Shown here in pieces: positions 49,901 through 60,349 of a stretch of 64,000 bases of DNA (positions are counted from its first letter, which is position 1; each line of letters starts with the position of its first letter). A program made the translations under genes and the position numbers. Below the pieces are notes generated by a model, which saw only the letters and a list, made by a program, of their open reading frames with translations, was not told where the DNA came from and made no database searches. The stretch is from Rhynochetos jubatus (lineage: Eukaryota; Chordata; Aves; Eurypygiformes; Rhynochetidae): NCBI GenBank assembly GCA_027574665.1, contig CM050657.1:15946404-16010403 (forward strand). The letters run 5' to 3'.

Positions 49901-52100
49901 AAGGCTGCAGCCCGTACTGTATACATTTCCACTCTGGTAGCAACATAATGATGCTGCTAAACTTAGAGTAATGAAAAAGTCCTGCAAGAGATTGCTATTT
50001 CCTGGAGAATAATTTGTCATTTTTTTCCATTTTTAATAGAGGCCGAACAACAGTGTTTGAATTGGAGAGAGAAAAGGAAGGAAATGATGTGTGGACAGGG
50101 AGAGTCAATCTCCTGAGAGATTAGTTCTAACAGGTCCATGGAAAGTGACAATCCATTTTGCAGATTGTAGGAAAATTATTCATTCCAGCTTTCTCTCCCT
50201 GTACCCTGCAGCACCCTGAAAAGTATGTCACCTCTGAAGTGTCATGGTCCAAGGTCTCTGCAAAACCCTCTGGGCAGCGTGTGCCCTTACAGGTATCTGA
50301 TAGTATTGGACTCCTGAGTCTGTAAAGTACAAGGGACTGCTAAATCCAGTGGGTACCTTCAGTCAGATTCAGGGCAAACTCTTCCGTTTTTAACAAAGAA
50401 GTGATCAGACACTGCAACAGCTTTGTAAGGGAGCGCTGTGCCCTGGGGATAAGTGCAACACGGCAGTTTCACAGCCGGGTTAAGATGGCAGGAGCTGCCC
50501 CGGGCACTTGGTCCTCCCTGACACACTGCTGCTCCACTCTCACCTTGCACCACGGGCAGAAGAGGACACAGACACCCATCAGGCTCACACCTGACTTTAT
50601 GTTTTGCTACCTTGACCAGCTTCTCCATTGAGTTTGCCATTAACTGGGTCAGTGAGGAGAGCCTAGAGCAGGCCCGGGACTTTGCTTTTCTCAGGGGTGC
50701 AGCCTGCCGTTGCGCCACTGTGGCGCGAGCTGGGGCGAAGCCTCACCCCTGTGGCTTCCTCATGCCTCCATGCAGGAAGCAGAAAAAGGATGTCGCACCC
50801 TAAGAACAACCCCGTCCAACAGCCTTCTGACGTGGAGATAAATGCAACCTCTGCCTGGGAGAACGACAGGTTGTTCTGGCCTCTTGGCAGCCCTGGATGC
50901 ACCGTGGTGAATCCAGCTTCTCCTCCCATTCCTCGTGAGCTCATTAGAAAAATATTGCTGCCAGGAAGCAGCAATTCAGAGTGGAGAGATTTACAAGCAG
51001 GACTGTGGCTCTGGACTTGCCCCATCGTGTTCAGTCTGGAGGGGGGCTCACCTACCCTAGTGCGATCCTGGGTTCTGAAATGGGATGGACTAACAACACA
51101 GTTTTAAAGGGGCAGAGAAGTAATCGGGTAATTGCCTTCATGGTTACATGCTCAGCTTTCCACTGTTTGCACAAATGAGTCATAAACAGGAAGATTGATA
51201 CCACTGGAAACCTTGGGCTACCTCTTGAAGCAGAGATAATCGTTCATCACAGGCTTAGGCAGACAGTAAACAAACAATAACATTTTACCCTTCATTTGTC
51301 AGCCTGCAAGATCTGGGTTCTACTCATGTTTTATCTTTCTACCCATCTTACATAGTGCTGTCATACAATTTGCACTGAATTTTTTTGAATTAGCAATAAT
51401 TATAAGTAGAAACACACTACTGAGTAAATTATATAGTCACTTGCCACTTCCCCCAGCAGCACACTGCTGCTCTCTGTTTCAGTTCTCACACTCATCTGCA
51501 CCTGCTACAGGGAAAAATTCAATGTGGATGGACAGTAAAGTCAAAAGCAAGATGAATCATTTCAGAGAAGAGTGGTCAGTGTTTGTAAAGCACAAGTATT
51601 CCTGTGCCATAAGCTGGACTAATCAGCGTTATTAGCATTTCTCAAGCTGTGTTGTCAGATACTTATTACAAATAGGAGATTGGTTTTTTCTGTTTAAAGC
51701 ACAGTGAAGAATCAGGCAAAACAAAATGACAGTTGTATGTATTTTTGCAAAAGCATTGATGTCTATTTGTTTGCCCCAGCAAGTTCCCAAGAGCCCTCTC
51801 CGATCATTTCTGAGAATTCAGAAATGCCATGGGAGGACAGACCACTTCCTGCATGCAGCGGAGACTGTTGCTTGGTGGCCTTCAGCATCTAAACAGGAAA
51901 GGGTGACACAACATTCAACTTTGGGGGAAAGCAAAACCCAAAGAGACATTGGCTCTAAGTTTGATATTCACTGGTCCTTCTCTGTGGACCATTCTTACTG
52001 GCGCTCGGTGGCACACAGAAAAGCTAATATGAATCTTAATGGCATCAACCTGCTCAAGGACACCTTGGGACTAGGGTGATAAATTTCTGTTCTTATCATA
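47000..52100. other. Intergenic sequence, no gene recognised
   Basis: Mostly unique sequence. 48,640-48,740 is very AT-rich with several overlapping TAATTAATATTAAT-type homeodomain cores. 50,470-51,100 is a moderately GC-rich patch with overlapping open frames on both strands and no domain. Near 49,480 CCCACTGACTTCCCGTTGG resembles an old repeat tail. Confidence 0.5.
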
Positions 52101-52130
52101 ACATGGGCTGTACAAATGGGGCATGATCAT

Positions 52131-52157
52131 TTACTCTGCGATGTAAACGCAGAGTAA
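52131..52157. repeat. Perfect inverted repeat, 10-bp stem, 7-nt loop
   Basis: TTACTCTGCG, loop ATGTAAA, CGCAGAGTAA. Pairing does not extend beyond the ten base pairs, so it is too short for a microRNA precursor. Confidence 0.85.
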
Positions 52158-53414
52158 TAATTTAGGAAACTCCAGCTGGTTTTAAATGTCTTTAAACTTC
52201 CAACCTTTATGCTCACAAGAAACTGCTATCACTGCCTGTTCTTTGTTTCTGGTCCCTGAACACCATTTACACTCAAATACAACCACAGTTTCAAAGCCTG
52301 TGGAGAGAATGGTTCCTCAAATATCTCCACAAAGCATCTGTAAGCCGCACAATGTCTGTACATTTTAGTGATGGTATGCAGCTTAGAAGCCAAACACAGG
52401 TGATGGAAACAAGGACACTTTTGTAGGCATAAGTTTATAATAATTTAAAACTGGAGTACAGAACAGCAAAACCTCTAATTTACACCAGCTTCTGACAACA
52501 CAGACACAAGTAAGCACAGTCAAAAATCATCATTAGGAAAGCATGAGACAGGTGAAAAGTAATTATGGTATCCTGTGCCACTTGTTGGCAGCCAATGCAC
52601 TGGGAAAAATGTTTAACATTGGCTAAGGAAAAGCTCATGTGGGGATAGCAGAGACTGCTTTATATCAGCACATCTTCAACTCAGCCTATACAAACAGAAA
52701 TCCTGGATATATCCACACCTTGGCAGGATTTCCTTTTCCTGGTCTGGTCTCACACATCACACTATTCTTCTGCAAGGAAGACACTGTCTTAAAGAAATCC
52801 ATATACTAATCCTAGCTGTTTGTTATGAAAGCCAATGTAATAGAAATATTTCTCTGTCCCGGAATATATTTGTAAAGGGCTGGGTGCTGTGGGACGAGAT
52901 CCACTCAGTTCTTCAAATAATAGGTGATAGTCCTAAACTGTCCTGCCCAGCTGTTGCTACAACCTCAGTGTCATTTCCAGGGCCTATGCACATTTATTTT
53001 CTGTACTCTGATGCTCTAAAATCTACTAACAAGCTCTGTAAAACTGATATATACACACATATAATAAATGCATCATATTGCATCATCTCAGAGGCAAGGT
53101 AGTTTAATATGACCTTTCCACCAGGCCTCCCACTTCAGATCACATCGTGCCGCTCCCCCGATTCCTGCATTACCCTCGCCCAGGCCAGTGGTGCTTCTCT
53201 CGCACTGTGCAGCCTTAAGCTGGGGGCCCTTTCCCCTGCTACCTCCCCTGCCAGGGCCACATCTGAGCCACCTAACTTATGTAAATGGTTCATTCATGTG
53301 AAATCCAGCCCATTTTTGCACACCAGGATGACAGGCACCACCCATGAGCAACATCAGCCATGAGGCTGGATTCACCTCTGGTTCTACTGGGACTCAAGAG
53401 AACCAGATCTCACT

Positions 53415-53532
53415 AACATAAACATAAACATAAACATAAACATAAACATAACATAACATAACGTAACATAACACAACACATAACATAACACATAACATAA
53501 CACATAACACATAACATTAACGTAACATAACA
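53415..53532. repeat. Compound (CATAAA)n/(CATAA)n/(CACATAA)n microsatellite
   Basis: Roughly 118 bp. It begins with six-base CATAAA units, shifts to five-base CATAA units, then to mixed seven- and eight-base units containing CACATAA, with a few substitutions (ACGTAAC twice). The change in unit length along the tract points to stepwise slippage and replacement. Confidence 0.92.
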
Positions 53533-53548
53533 GGGTTCCCCTGTTATG
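53526..53548. repeat. Perfect inverted repeat at the microsatellite edge
   Basis: CATAACAGGG, loop TTC, CCCTGTTATG: a perfect 10-bp stem with a 3-nt loop. The left arm begins inside the last CATAA unit, so the hairpin is part of the repeat boundary. Confidence 0.85.
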
Positions 53549-53781
53549 AGCAATACAGCGATAGAAGCAGGCTCAAGGCTAAGACCTTCGCTTATAAAGC
53601 TCTTTATAAAATATTTACTCTGCTGAAAGGCTTTGGTAAACTCAGTCTCTTATAACAATGCACTGTTACAGCCTCACTCACTTTCTGGCTGTTCCTTATT
53701 TATAACACTCAAATTACTTGGCTCATTAGTCTGTCATTATAAAAGAAGTCCAGTTAGGTTTATTTACTGTTTAATAATAGC

Positions 53782-53825
53782 CTTTGTTTTAACAAAGTGA
53801 TACACATTTGTATGCATTTGCAGAA
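53782..53825. promoter_or_regulatory. Candidate enhancer core: inverted SOX/TCF-like pair plus octamer-like motif
   Basis: CTTTGTTTTAACAAAG (53,782-53,797) is a perfect 7-bp inverted pair of SOX/TCF-type sites with a 2-bp gap. Some 8 bp later comes ATTTGTATGCATTTGCAG, close to POU octamers. Motif content only; function is inferred. Confidence 0.4.
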
Positions 53826-56344
53826 ATCTGGAAGGTAATGGGAGCAAGGGCGTAAAAAAATCCATCAGGGCTTTTAAAGACCTTAATCATTCACATAAAC
53901 AGCTAGACGACTGCAGTCATTCAGAATAAAAATAAAACACACAGACTTCCCTAGGCAAGTAACTCTTAAAATGACTAACCAGATAAAGTAACAAGCTAGT
54001 TAAAAGAATATTGGCTGAACCATACTGTTTTTAGAAACTCTGATAATGAGACTGCAGAATAAAATAGAAACATTTTCCAAGTATTCTGGCTGCAATGAAA
54101 CAAAACAAAGCAGATTGCTTCCACTAAGGAGGCTTCAGCTCTTATTGCTCTTCTTAAAGGGGTTGTTTCACCAGGATTTGTTATTAATGTGGACATAAGC
54201 TTGCCAAGGCACTCAGCTTTATGTTAAGAGGCCTCAGTGCAGATTTAAGGTGCCAATTTGGTATCATGCATAACTTTAAGCAGATGCTTAGCTTCAGGCT
54301 CTGTTATTCCCACAACTGACCCAATAGAAATCATCCATTTAGATTGCCTACATTGGTACCACAGCATGAACTGGAGCCCCTAAATTAGGGGCTCGTGCCC
54401 TCCTTGACATATGTGGGATATCTCCTTGTCTGAAAGGCCACATTAACAGTGGGCAATTAAATCCTTGCAAATGGATTCAAAAGACATGCTACAGAGCTAT
54501 GTCTAGGCAGTCTGATTTGAAAATTGTGGCCTAAACAAATTGTTAAAAGAGGTAAGGCCAAATTTTCCACCTTAAAACTTGTACTGTGACTCTCCATATT
54601 GGGATTAGGCCAAGTTCTGTGTGAAGAAAAGCTATCTCTAAGCCAGTTCCAAGAATGGAGCTGGGAGAAGGAAAAGGCCATTTTCCACATGTTAAAAGCT
54701 TCAGGCAAACTGCTTTGCAAACCTTCTGGTGCAGGGGCTTGGCAAATGGAACGAGGTTCTCCAAGAGAGATGTGCCCTTACACCAGAGGCAGCTAAAAGC
54801 AAGAATTAAGGTTTATCATCCTTGGCGAGTGTTTAGTTTCACATTGATGGATCGTTACAAGTCGTGAAACATGATCGTTTGATGTTACCCAGAATCTCAT
54901 ACAATGAGCTGGATGGATACAAGGAGCAGATGGAAATGATAGCTCCTACCTGATACCTCTTGTTACATCTCTCAAGTTACACAAGATGTTGGTTTATGGA
55001 TTCTGCTGTGTAGTAGTACATCCGATTGAATTACTTTATCAAAGTGCTCTTAACAAAATGACAATGCAGCTAGGTCAGGATAAACTAAAAATAACTTCTA
55101 GAGCAAGCTATTGGAAAATTAATTAGTTTTGGGTCTAACCCAGTACTCATTGCACTGCATGGAAAACCATCACTGGTAAGCACAAGGAATGGCAGACCAA
55201 GCCTTCACATGATTCTTTAACCCTGGCCAAATTATTATGTAAAAGCAAATCCAGGATAGCACCACTAAGTAAAGAACTGGGGATCAGAAACTGGATCTCT
55301 CTCCAGCAGCCCTTTTCAGACGTTTGTTCCGCTTCCCAGCTAAAACCAAGTCATTTAAGGTTTTTTACACTTGTGCTGTACCCTGCCAGAGGCAAAACAT
55401 GAATTAAGTTTGCTGCTGTGTCCTTCGAGTACTCTGCTGTGTTATGAAGGCACCTTTCCAGCTCAGGGCAGGTTAAGGACAATGTCATCATTAACTGGGA
55501 ATTTTCTTGCTTTTGTTACTTTGGTTCATGACCTCAATGTTAGTTAAGTGAAAAAGGAGAGAGTATTAAAATACATGACCAAGAAACCCAAGTAGAGAGT
55601 AAATAATATTCCAAGATTTAATAATCCTTTTACATTCTTCCTGCAATATTCTCCTCCTGTACTTGTGCTAAATAGCCCTAGATCTCATAGCTATGGGGTA
55701 CTTGCCTCCATTTTTAAGATTTTAGATGTCACTTATGGTATCAAATTCAAGAACCAAATTGTAATGCCTTACTTTTTATAATTCTTCGGAGGCAGAGTCA
55801 CAGTTACTATGAACCAAAGTTACAAATCAGTAGTGCTGTGACGGTCTACAGCTGTTCTGGATCTGCTCTCACCAAACCACTTCTCAGTCACACCAGCACA
55901 AGTGAAAGCAGACACAGGTTATAAACATTACTGCTAATGATGACTAACATGCACAGAAGAGTGTAAACTTCTAAGGCAACAGTTTTCATAACATGAAGAA
56001 TACATATAAATAATGCAGTTGCATTTCCTGGGAACAATATAAGCAGAAATTTGCAGCTCAGTAGCTCACAGAAGGATGCAGTTACTCTAGAGTTGCTTGT
56101 CATCCTCCTCTTTTGTGCCTCAGCCCAAGGTCTCCCTTCTAAGCACATTAAGCTCTTCACCAGGGATGTCCTTAGAAAACAAGTGAAGAGACCAGCCTGG
56201 GCCAGGAGTGAAATACAGACCTGAACCTGCATCACTTCTGTGCTAAGAGGCAAGTGTCCTGTGAGATGCAGCCCAAGCTGAAACAGTTCTTCAGCAAATG
56301 AAACAAGTAATTACTGGGACAGAAGGAAAGACTGTTTACATCGT

Positions 56345-56460
56345 GGTTAGGCCGCTCACTTGAGCTGTGTGTCCAGGTCCTTGTTCCATGTAAGTGTTGG
56401 ACCATCTCTGCATTGCGTAAACAAGAGATTCCCTCTCAAGAGCCCGCAACCCGGTCCTAC
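56345..56460 (+). repeat. Possible remnant of an ancient tRNA-derived SINE
   Basis: TGGTTAGGCCGCTCACTTGAG resembles a tRNA-type A box with downstream spacer, and CCAGGTCCTTGTTCCAT, about 25 bases further, resembles a B box. The order and spacing are those of MIR/CORE-type SINEs, old in all amniotes. The rest of the element is not recognisable, so this is tentative. Confidence 0.35.
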
Positions 56461-56499
56461 ATGCCTCTAAGTACTTCTGCAACATAAATCAGTAATTGT

Positions 56500-57000
56500 G
56501 GTTAAAATAACAATATTACAGTGATTAAGACTTTCACATGGAAGCTCCAATACTTTTTATAAGCGCTACAATTCAGATGGAGTATCATTGAATCCATTTC
56601 GCTTTCAGTTCGTTCATCTGCCTGTGTGTTTGTGCAAATGGGACTGGGAACTGACTTCCTAATAATCAAAATGTCGTTATTCCCCTACTTCTGTTTGTAG
56701 AATTGTAACTTTTTATTTCACCAATATAAACTGTTAAGTGGTAACATCAGTGAGGTGCAGCTACGTATCTGCTGAGCTATAAGTGACCTACATCAGTGGT
56801 TGATCTTGCTTCTTGATTAGTGTAAGCTTTAAAGCCCATAAGCTGTATTCTGCAGTAAGGCAGACATTTAATAAGAGTGATAATTAGCTAGTAGCTTGCA
56901 GTTTTCTAGTACTAAACTCCACCTAAGGGCACCACAAACCTTTACTTTTCTCTATACATGATATTAACCACAAATTTTGAGGTACTCTGAAATTATGTAT
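56500..57000. promoter_or_regulatory. Candidate conserved non-coding element
   Basis: Unique sequence with many homeodomain-like cores, for example GTGATAATTAGCTAGTAGC near 56,878, GTGCAAATGGG near 56,633 (octamer-like) and TTAAGTGGTAAC near 56,733 (NKX2-like). No coding or repeat signature, apart from the SINE-like stretch just before it. Confidence 0.3.
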
Positions 57001-59719
57001 CTTCATACATGAATCTCAGGTACAAATCTCTCCTCATCAATACATACTATTAACAAAGTTATGTAAACAAAATTGCTAATTTAAAACCTTTAATAAACCT
57101 TGTCTGAAGTTGATGACTTTCTTGAATCTATTAGGGATAGCCATAAATCGGTCACATATGAAAATATTTATGTACCTAAATACATACATATGAACAGCTG
57201 GCCTGAGTCACTCTTCCAAAATAGTCAGCAGCAGATTAGGGAAGGAGACTAAGAACAAGGGACACGTTGAGGGAGCCCGCCTTGTAAGCTGATGGCGGTT
57301 TTAAGCAGTATGTTTGGCCATTGGAGTTGTTACCTATCTTGGGTATCCTGCAGGGCAGTAGTTTTGAAACCAAGCTTGGCTAGGTGGAAGGAAAAGGAAC
57401 CCCAGGGCTTCGTTTGTATTTCTTAACCATCCCTTCCAGTACAGATATGCTCCCTGTGTTACTGCCACATATTGCCCTCACTCAGGGCTAGTGTCAGTCT
57501 GTCTGCAATGGGAAGAGTGAGGATGCGGTGGCTGCAGATGAAATGGGAGGGGAAAGCAGCGCCACGGCTGTGGAAGAAACTCTGTTTTCTTGAAGGCGGA
57601 GTCCCTGAACCACGTTAGTCGCTTGCCTTTGCACCCAGCGTGCTGGCTGGGAGCCTGAGTGAAAGGACGCTGCTCTATGAAACAGGATCAAGTACTGAGG
57701 GGATAGATTTTTCAACTATTTTAATGGCTAATGGGGCAGACAGGCAATTAGTGGGACTTTCAAATTGCATTTCCTAATTGCATAGTTGAATACTTGAACA
57801 CACTTCATAAAATTTAGTCTTTATTCATTCTAAGATCAAAGTGAGGAGAGAATAGGACAAATTACAAGCCAGCGTGTAGTCAGCCTAATTTTGTGTGCCT
57901 AAATAAGATGCCCATGTGTGAGAAGTGCAGTTTCTCACTTCTTCCCCAGTATTACCAGTTCTGCTTAGCTTTGCAGTGCTGAGCTGGAGGCTGCAGCTGG
58001 GCTGGAGCTCACCCACAACCCATCCCAGGTTCCAAGCAGCACAGGCAAGGTGGACAGCCAGCACCCACCAACCAACCTGGGCTAAGCCAGCCCCACCTCT
58101 AAATCAGATCCTTAATCCCATCCCTGGGTGTGAACTGGAGCCACTAAGAGGGCTATGGGTACTCAGCAGGAGGAGGCTTGTTTTGAGACAGTTGTCATGT
58201 TTTCTTCTCCATCTTTCACAGATTCAATTAATATTCCAGGCTGGACACGTGTCAATGCAAAGGCTGTCTCCAAACTGGAGGGGGTGTGGTAGGAGTGAGA
58301 CCTTGAGGGCAAGACAAGATGGAGAGCTTGTCTCTGACCTACAATACGTTCAAAAATCAAAGCCTTCCTGTGATTCAGAGCAGTTTTTCTGGCTAGTTTA
58401 AATATCTGTGCCAGACACTGGAAGTTACATGATGTGAATACCCTGTCAGAGACAATTATTTTACCGATTTGTTCTTGTGACAGCTCAGTTACACACCAGC
58501 ACTTACAGAAAATAACAGAACAAAAAAACAACTTACAGCATCGCCTGAAGTGAAGTGACAACAGAGATTCATCTCTGAGGAAAATAATAAGGAAATACAT
58601 CTGAGAACGGGAGCATGAGAGGGTTCAGAAAGTCACTGTTGAGAGCAGGAAGGCAGGGTGTGAAGGTGGCTGACAAACCAACACACGGATAGCAAGATGA
58701 AGTGCTCCCCTCTGGAGGAGATGGCAGTCTGGGAAGCACAGCCCAACACCCAAAAACCTGCTGCAAGGCTCTGGATACAAGTTCTGCACAGCATCTCTGA
58801 CTCCCACGTTCATCCTTAGCCCTGCTGTTGCCCTGTAGCGGGATTCTTATCCCCACAAGTGAATTGCTCCCCACCTTCTAACTCTTCAAATCAACATCTC
58901 CACTCTGTGCTCCCCAGAGCCTGGCAGTTATATTTATGGTATTCTCTGAAACTCTGTCTTGCCATGCTGGGAGGACTCACCCTGCTCCAGCTGAGAGGTG
59001 CAAATCCCTGTGGGTATTATTACTGCAGGCAGGCGGATAGGAAGATGGAAGATAAAAAGGGTTTGGGAGCACTAGGCACACTCTTCTACTCTCTTCTTCC
59101 TGCCTCATTTGAAACCAGAAACGCCATTCTCTGTCCCCCTCTGTGCATACAAATAGGAAAAAAGCAGGAGCATGAGAATGCTTTAAATAGTCAGGTTAGA
59201 GATGTCTGTCTGAGGATGTGTTCTGGGTGCATGATAGACTTACCTCCCTTTGAACAAATCTTGGACTTTTTCTGACTTCAGTCCTAAACACACTTGCCTT
59301 CCTGGCTTTCAGACGCTCAACTCTTACAGCCAGCCTCAGCCCTGTTAATCTGGCATCTAACCTGTGGAGATGCCTTTGAAAACACCGAAGCTGAGCAACA
59401 TCACCCAAGTGCTTTTCCCTTCAGAAATGAGTCTTGGGCATGCAAAGCACATCCCAAGGGGGGATGACCATGAAATGGTGATATGTTCGCTTCTGAGCAT
59501 TCACAGGATAACTTTCCCCTCCTTTTTCCGGTGCACTAGCTGACTCTTCAGGTGCCCTTGGCAAGCTAGCTCTAACAGCATAATCCCAGCATCACATGGA
59601 TCTTTGCGTTACTGGCTGCCAGTCAACCGTTTTTCCCTCTGCAACCGCAGACCATTTTAAAAGCCGCCCTACTGCAACACTGAGGGGCATTTCTCGCTGC
59701 CATTATCTGTTCGAGTCAA

Positions 59720-60310
59720 CCTGTAAAGTTATATTTTTTCCAGAACAGTTCAAGAGCATTAGTTTAGTTTAAATCTCTCTGATTTAAAAGAACAATGGTC
59801 AATCAGCTGACTGGCAAGCACACAATGTCGCCATTAGCTTTGGAAACCAAACACACATTCAAAATAACCAGAGAACAAGAGAAAAAAGGCAGTGCTTTTT
59901 GTGACTGAAGCCTGCGCACAGGCAGGCTCCAAAAAGCTCACCCATCACTTTGGGTAATTCCCAGCACACATTATTTATCCCTGCAATAGTACATTGGGGG
60001 AGCTAATGTAATAGGAGCCATTCACGAGGACACCCTTCGCTGGGGAGGACAGTGTACAATAGGCTGATCATTTTGGGCTCAATCACAATTAAGCACTTTG
60101 CAAGTGGAGTCAGAAAACTGACACCCACATCGCTATGGAAGGCTGACATGAGCCGCTTGTCAAGCTCGCAGATGTGCCTAGGCTTTCAAGGATGTCTAAT
60201 GCAGTTTTTGGCAGAGATCTCCGTTTGCAGCAGAATGACTGGTATGTCAACAACAAGTTTCCAAATCTCCTGCTCAGGAGAAGGGAAAACACCTCTTCTA
60301 CTGAATTTAA
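59720..60310. promoter_or_regulatory. Candidate conserved non-coding element
   Basis: About 590 bp of complex, non-repetitive sequence rich in clustered sites: GAACAATGGTCAATCAGCTG near 59,790 (SOX core, PBX-like TCAATCA, E-box CAGCTG), GGGTAATTCCC near 59,953, GCTAATGTAAT near 60,002, and CAATTAAGCACTTTGCAAGTGG near 60,085 (homeodomain and NKX2-like). The open frame at 60,052-60,345 shows no protein family. Conservation is inferred, not measured. Confidence 0.4.
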
Positions 60311-60349
60311 CCATTATCAGTAAAATTAATTACAGAGCATCTTGAATTT

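Noticed and set aside
50663-51107. Overlapping open frames of 120 and 141 residues on opposite strands
   Set aside because: Open on both strands because of local GC content; no recognisable protein.
57925-58401. Plus-strand open frame of 158 residues with a hydrophobic, signal-peptide-like start
   Set aside because: No domain, no splice context, no cysteine or repeat pattern of a secreted family, and GC-rich sequence explains the open frame. Chance is the simplest reading.
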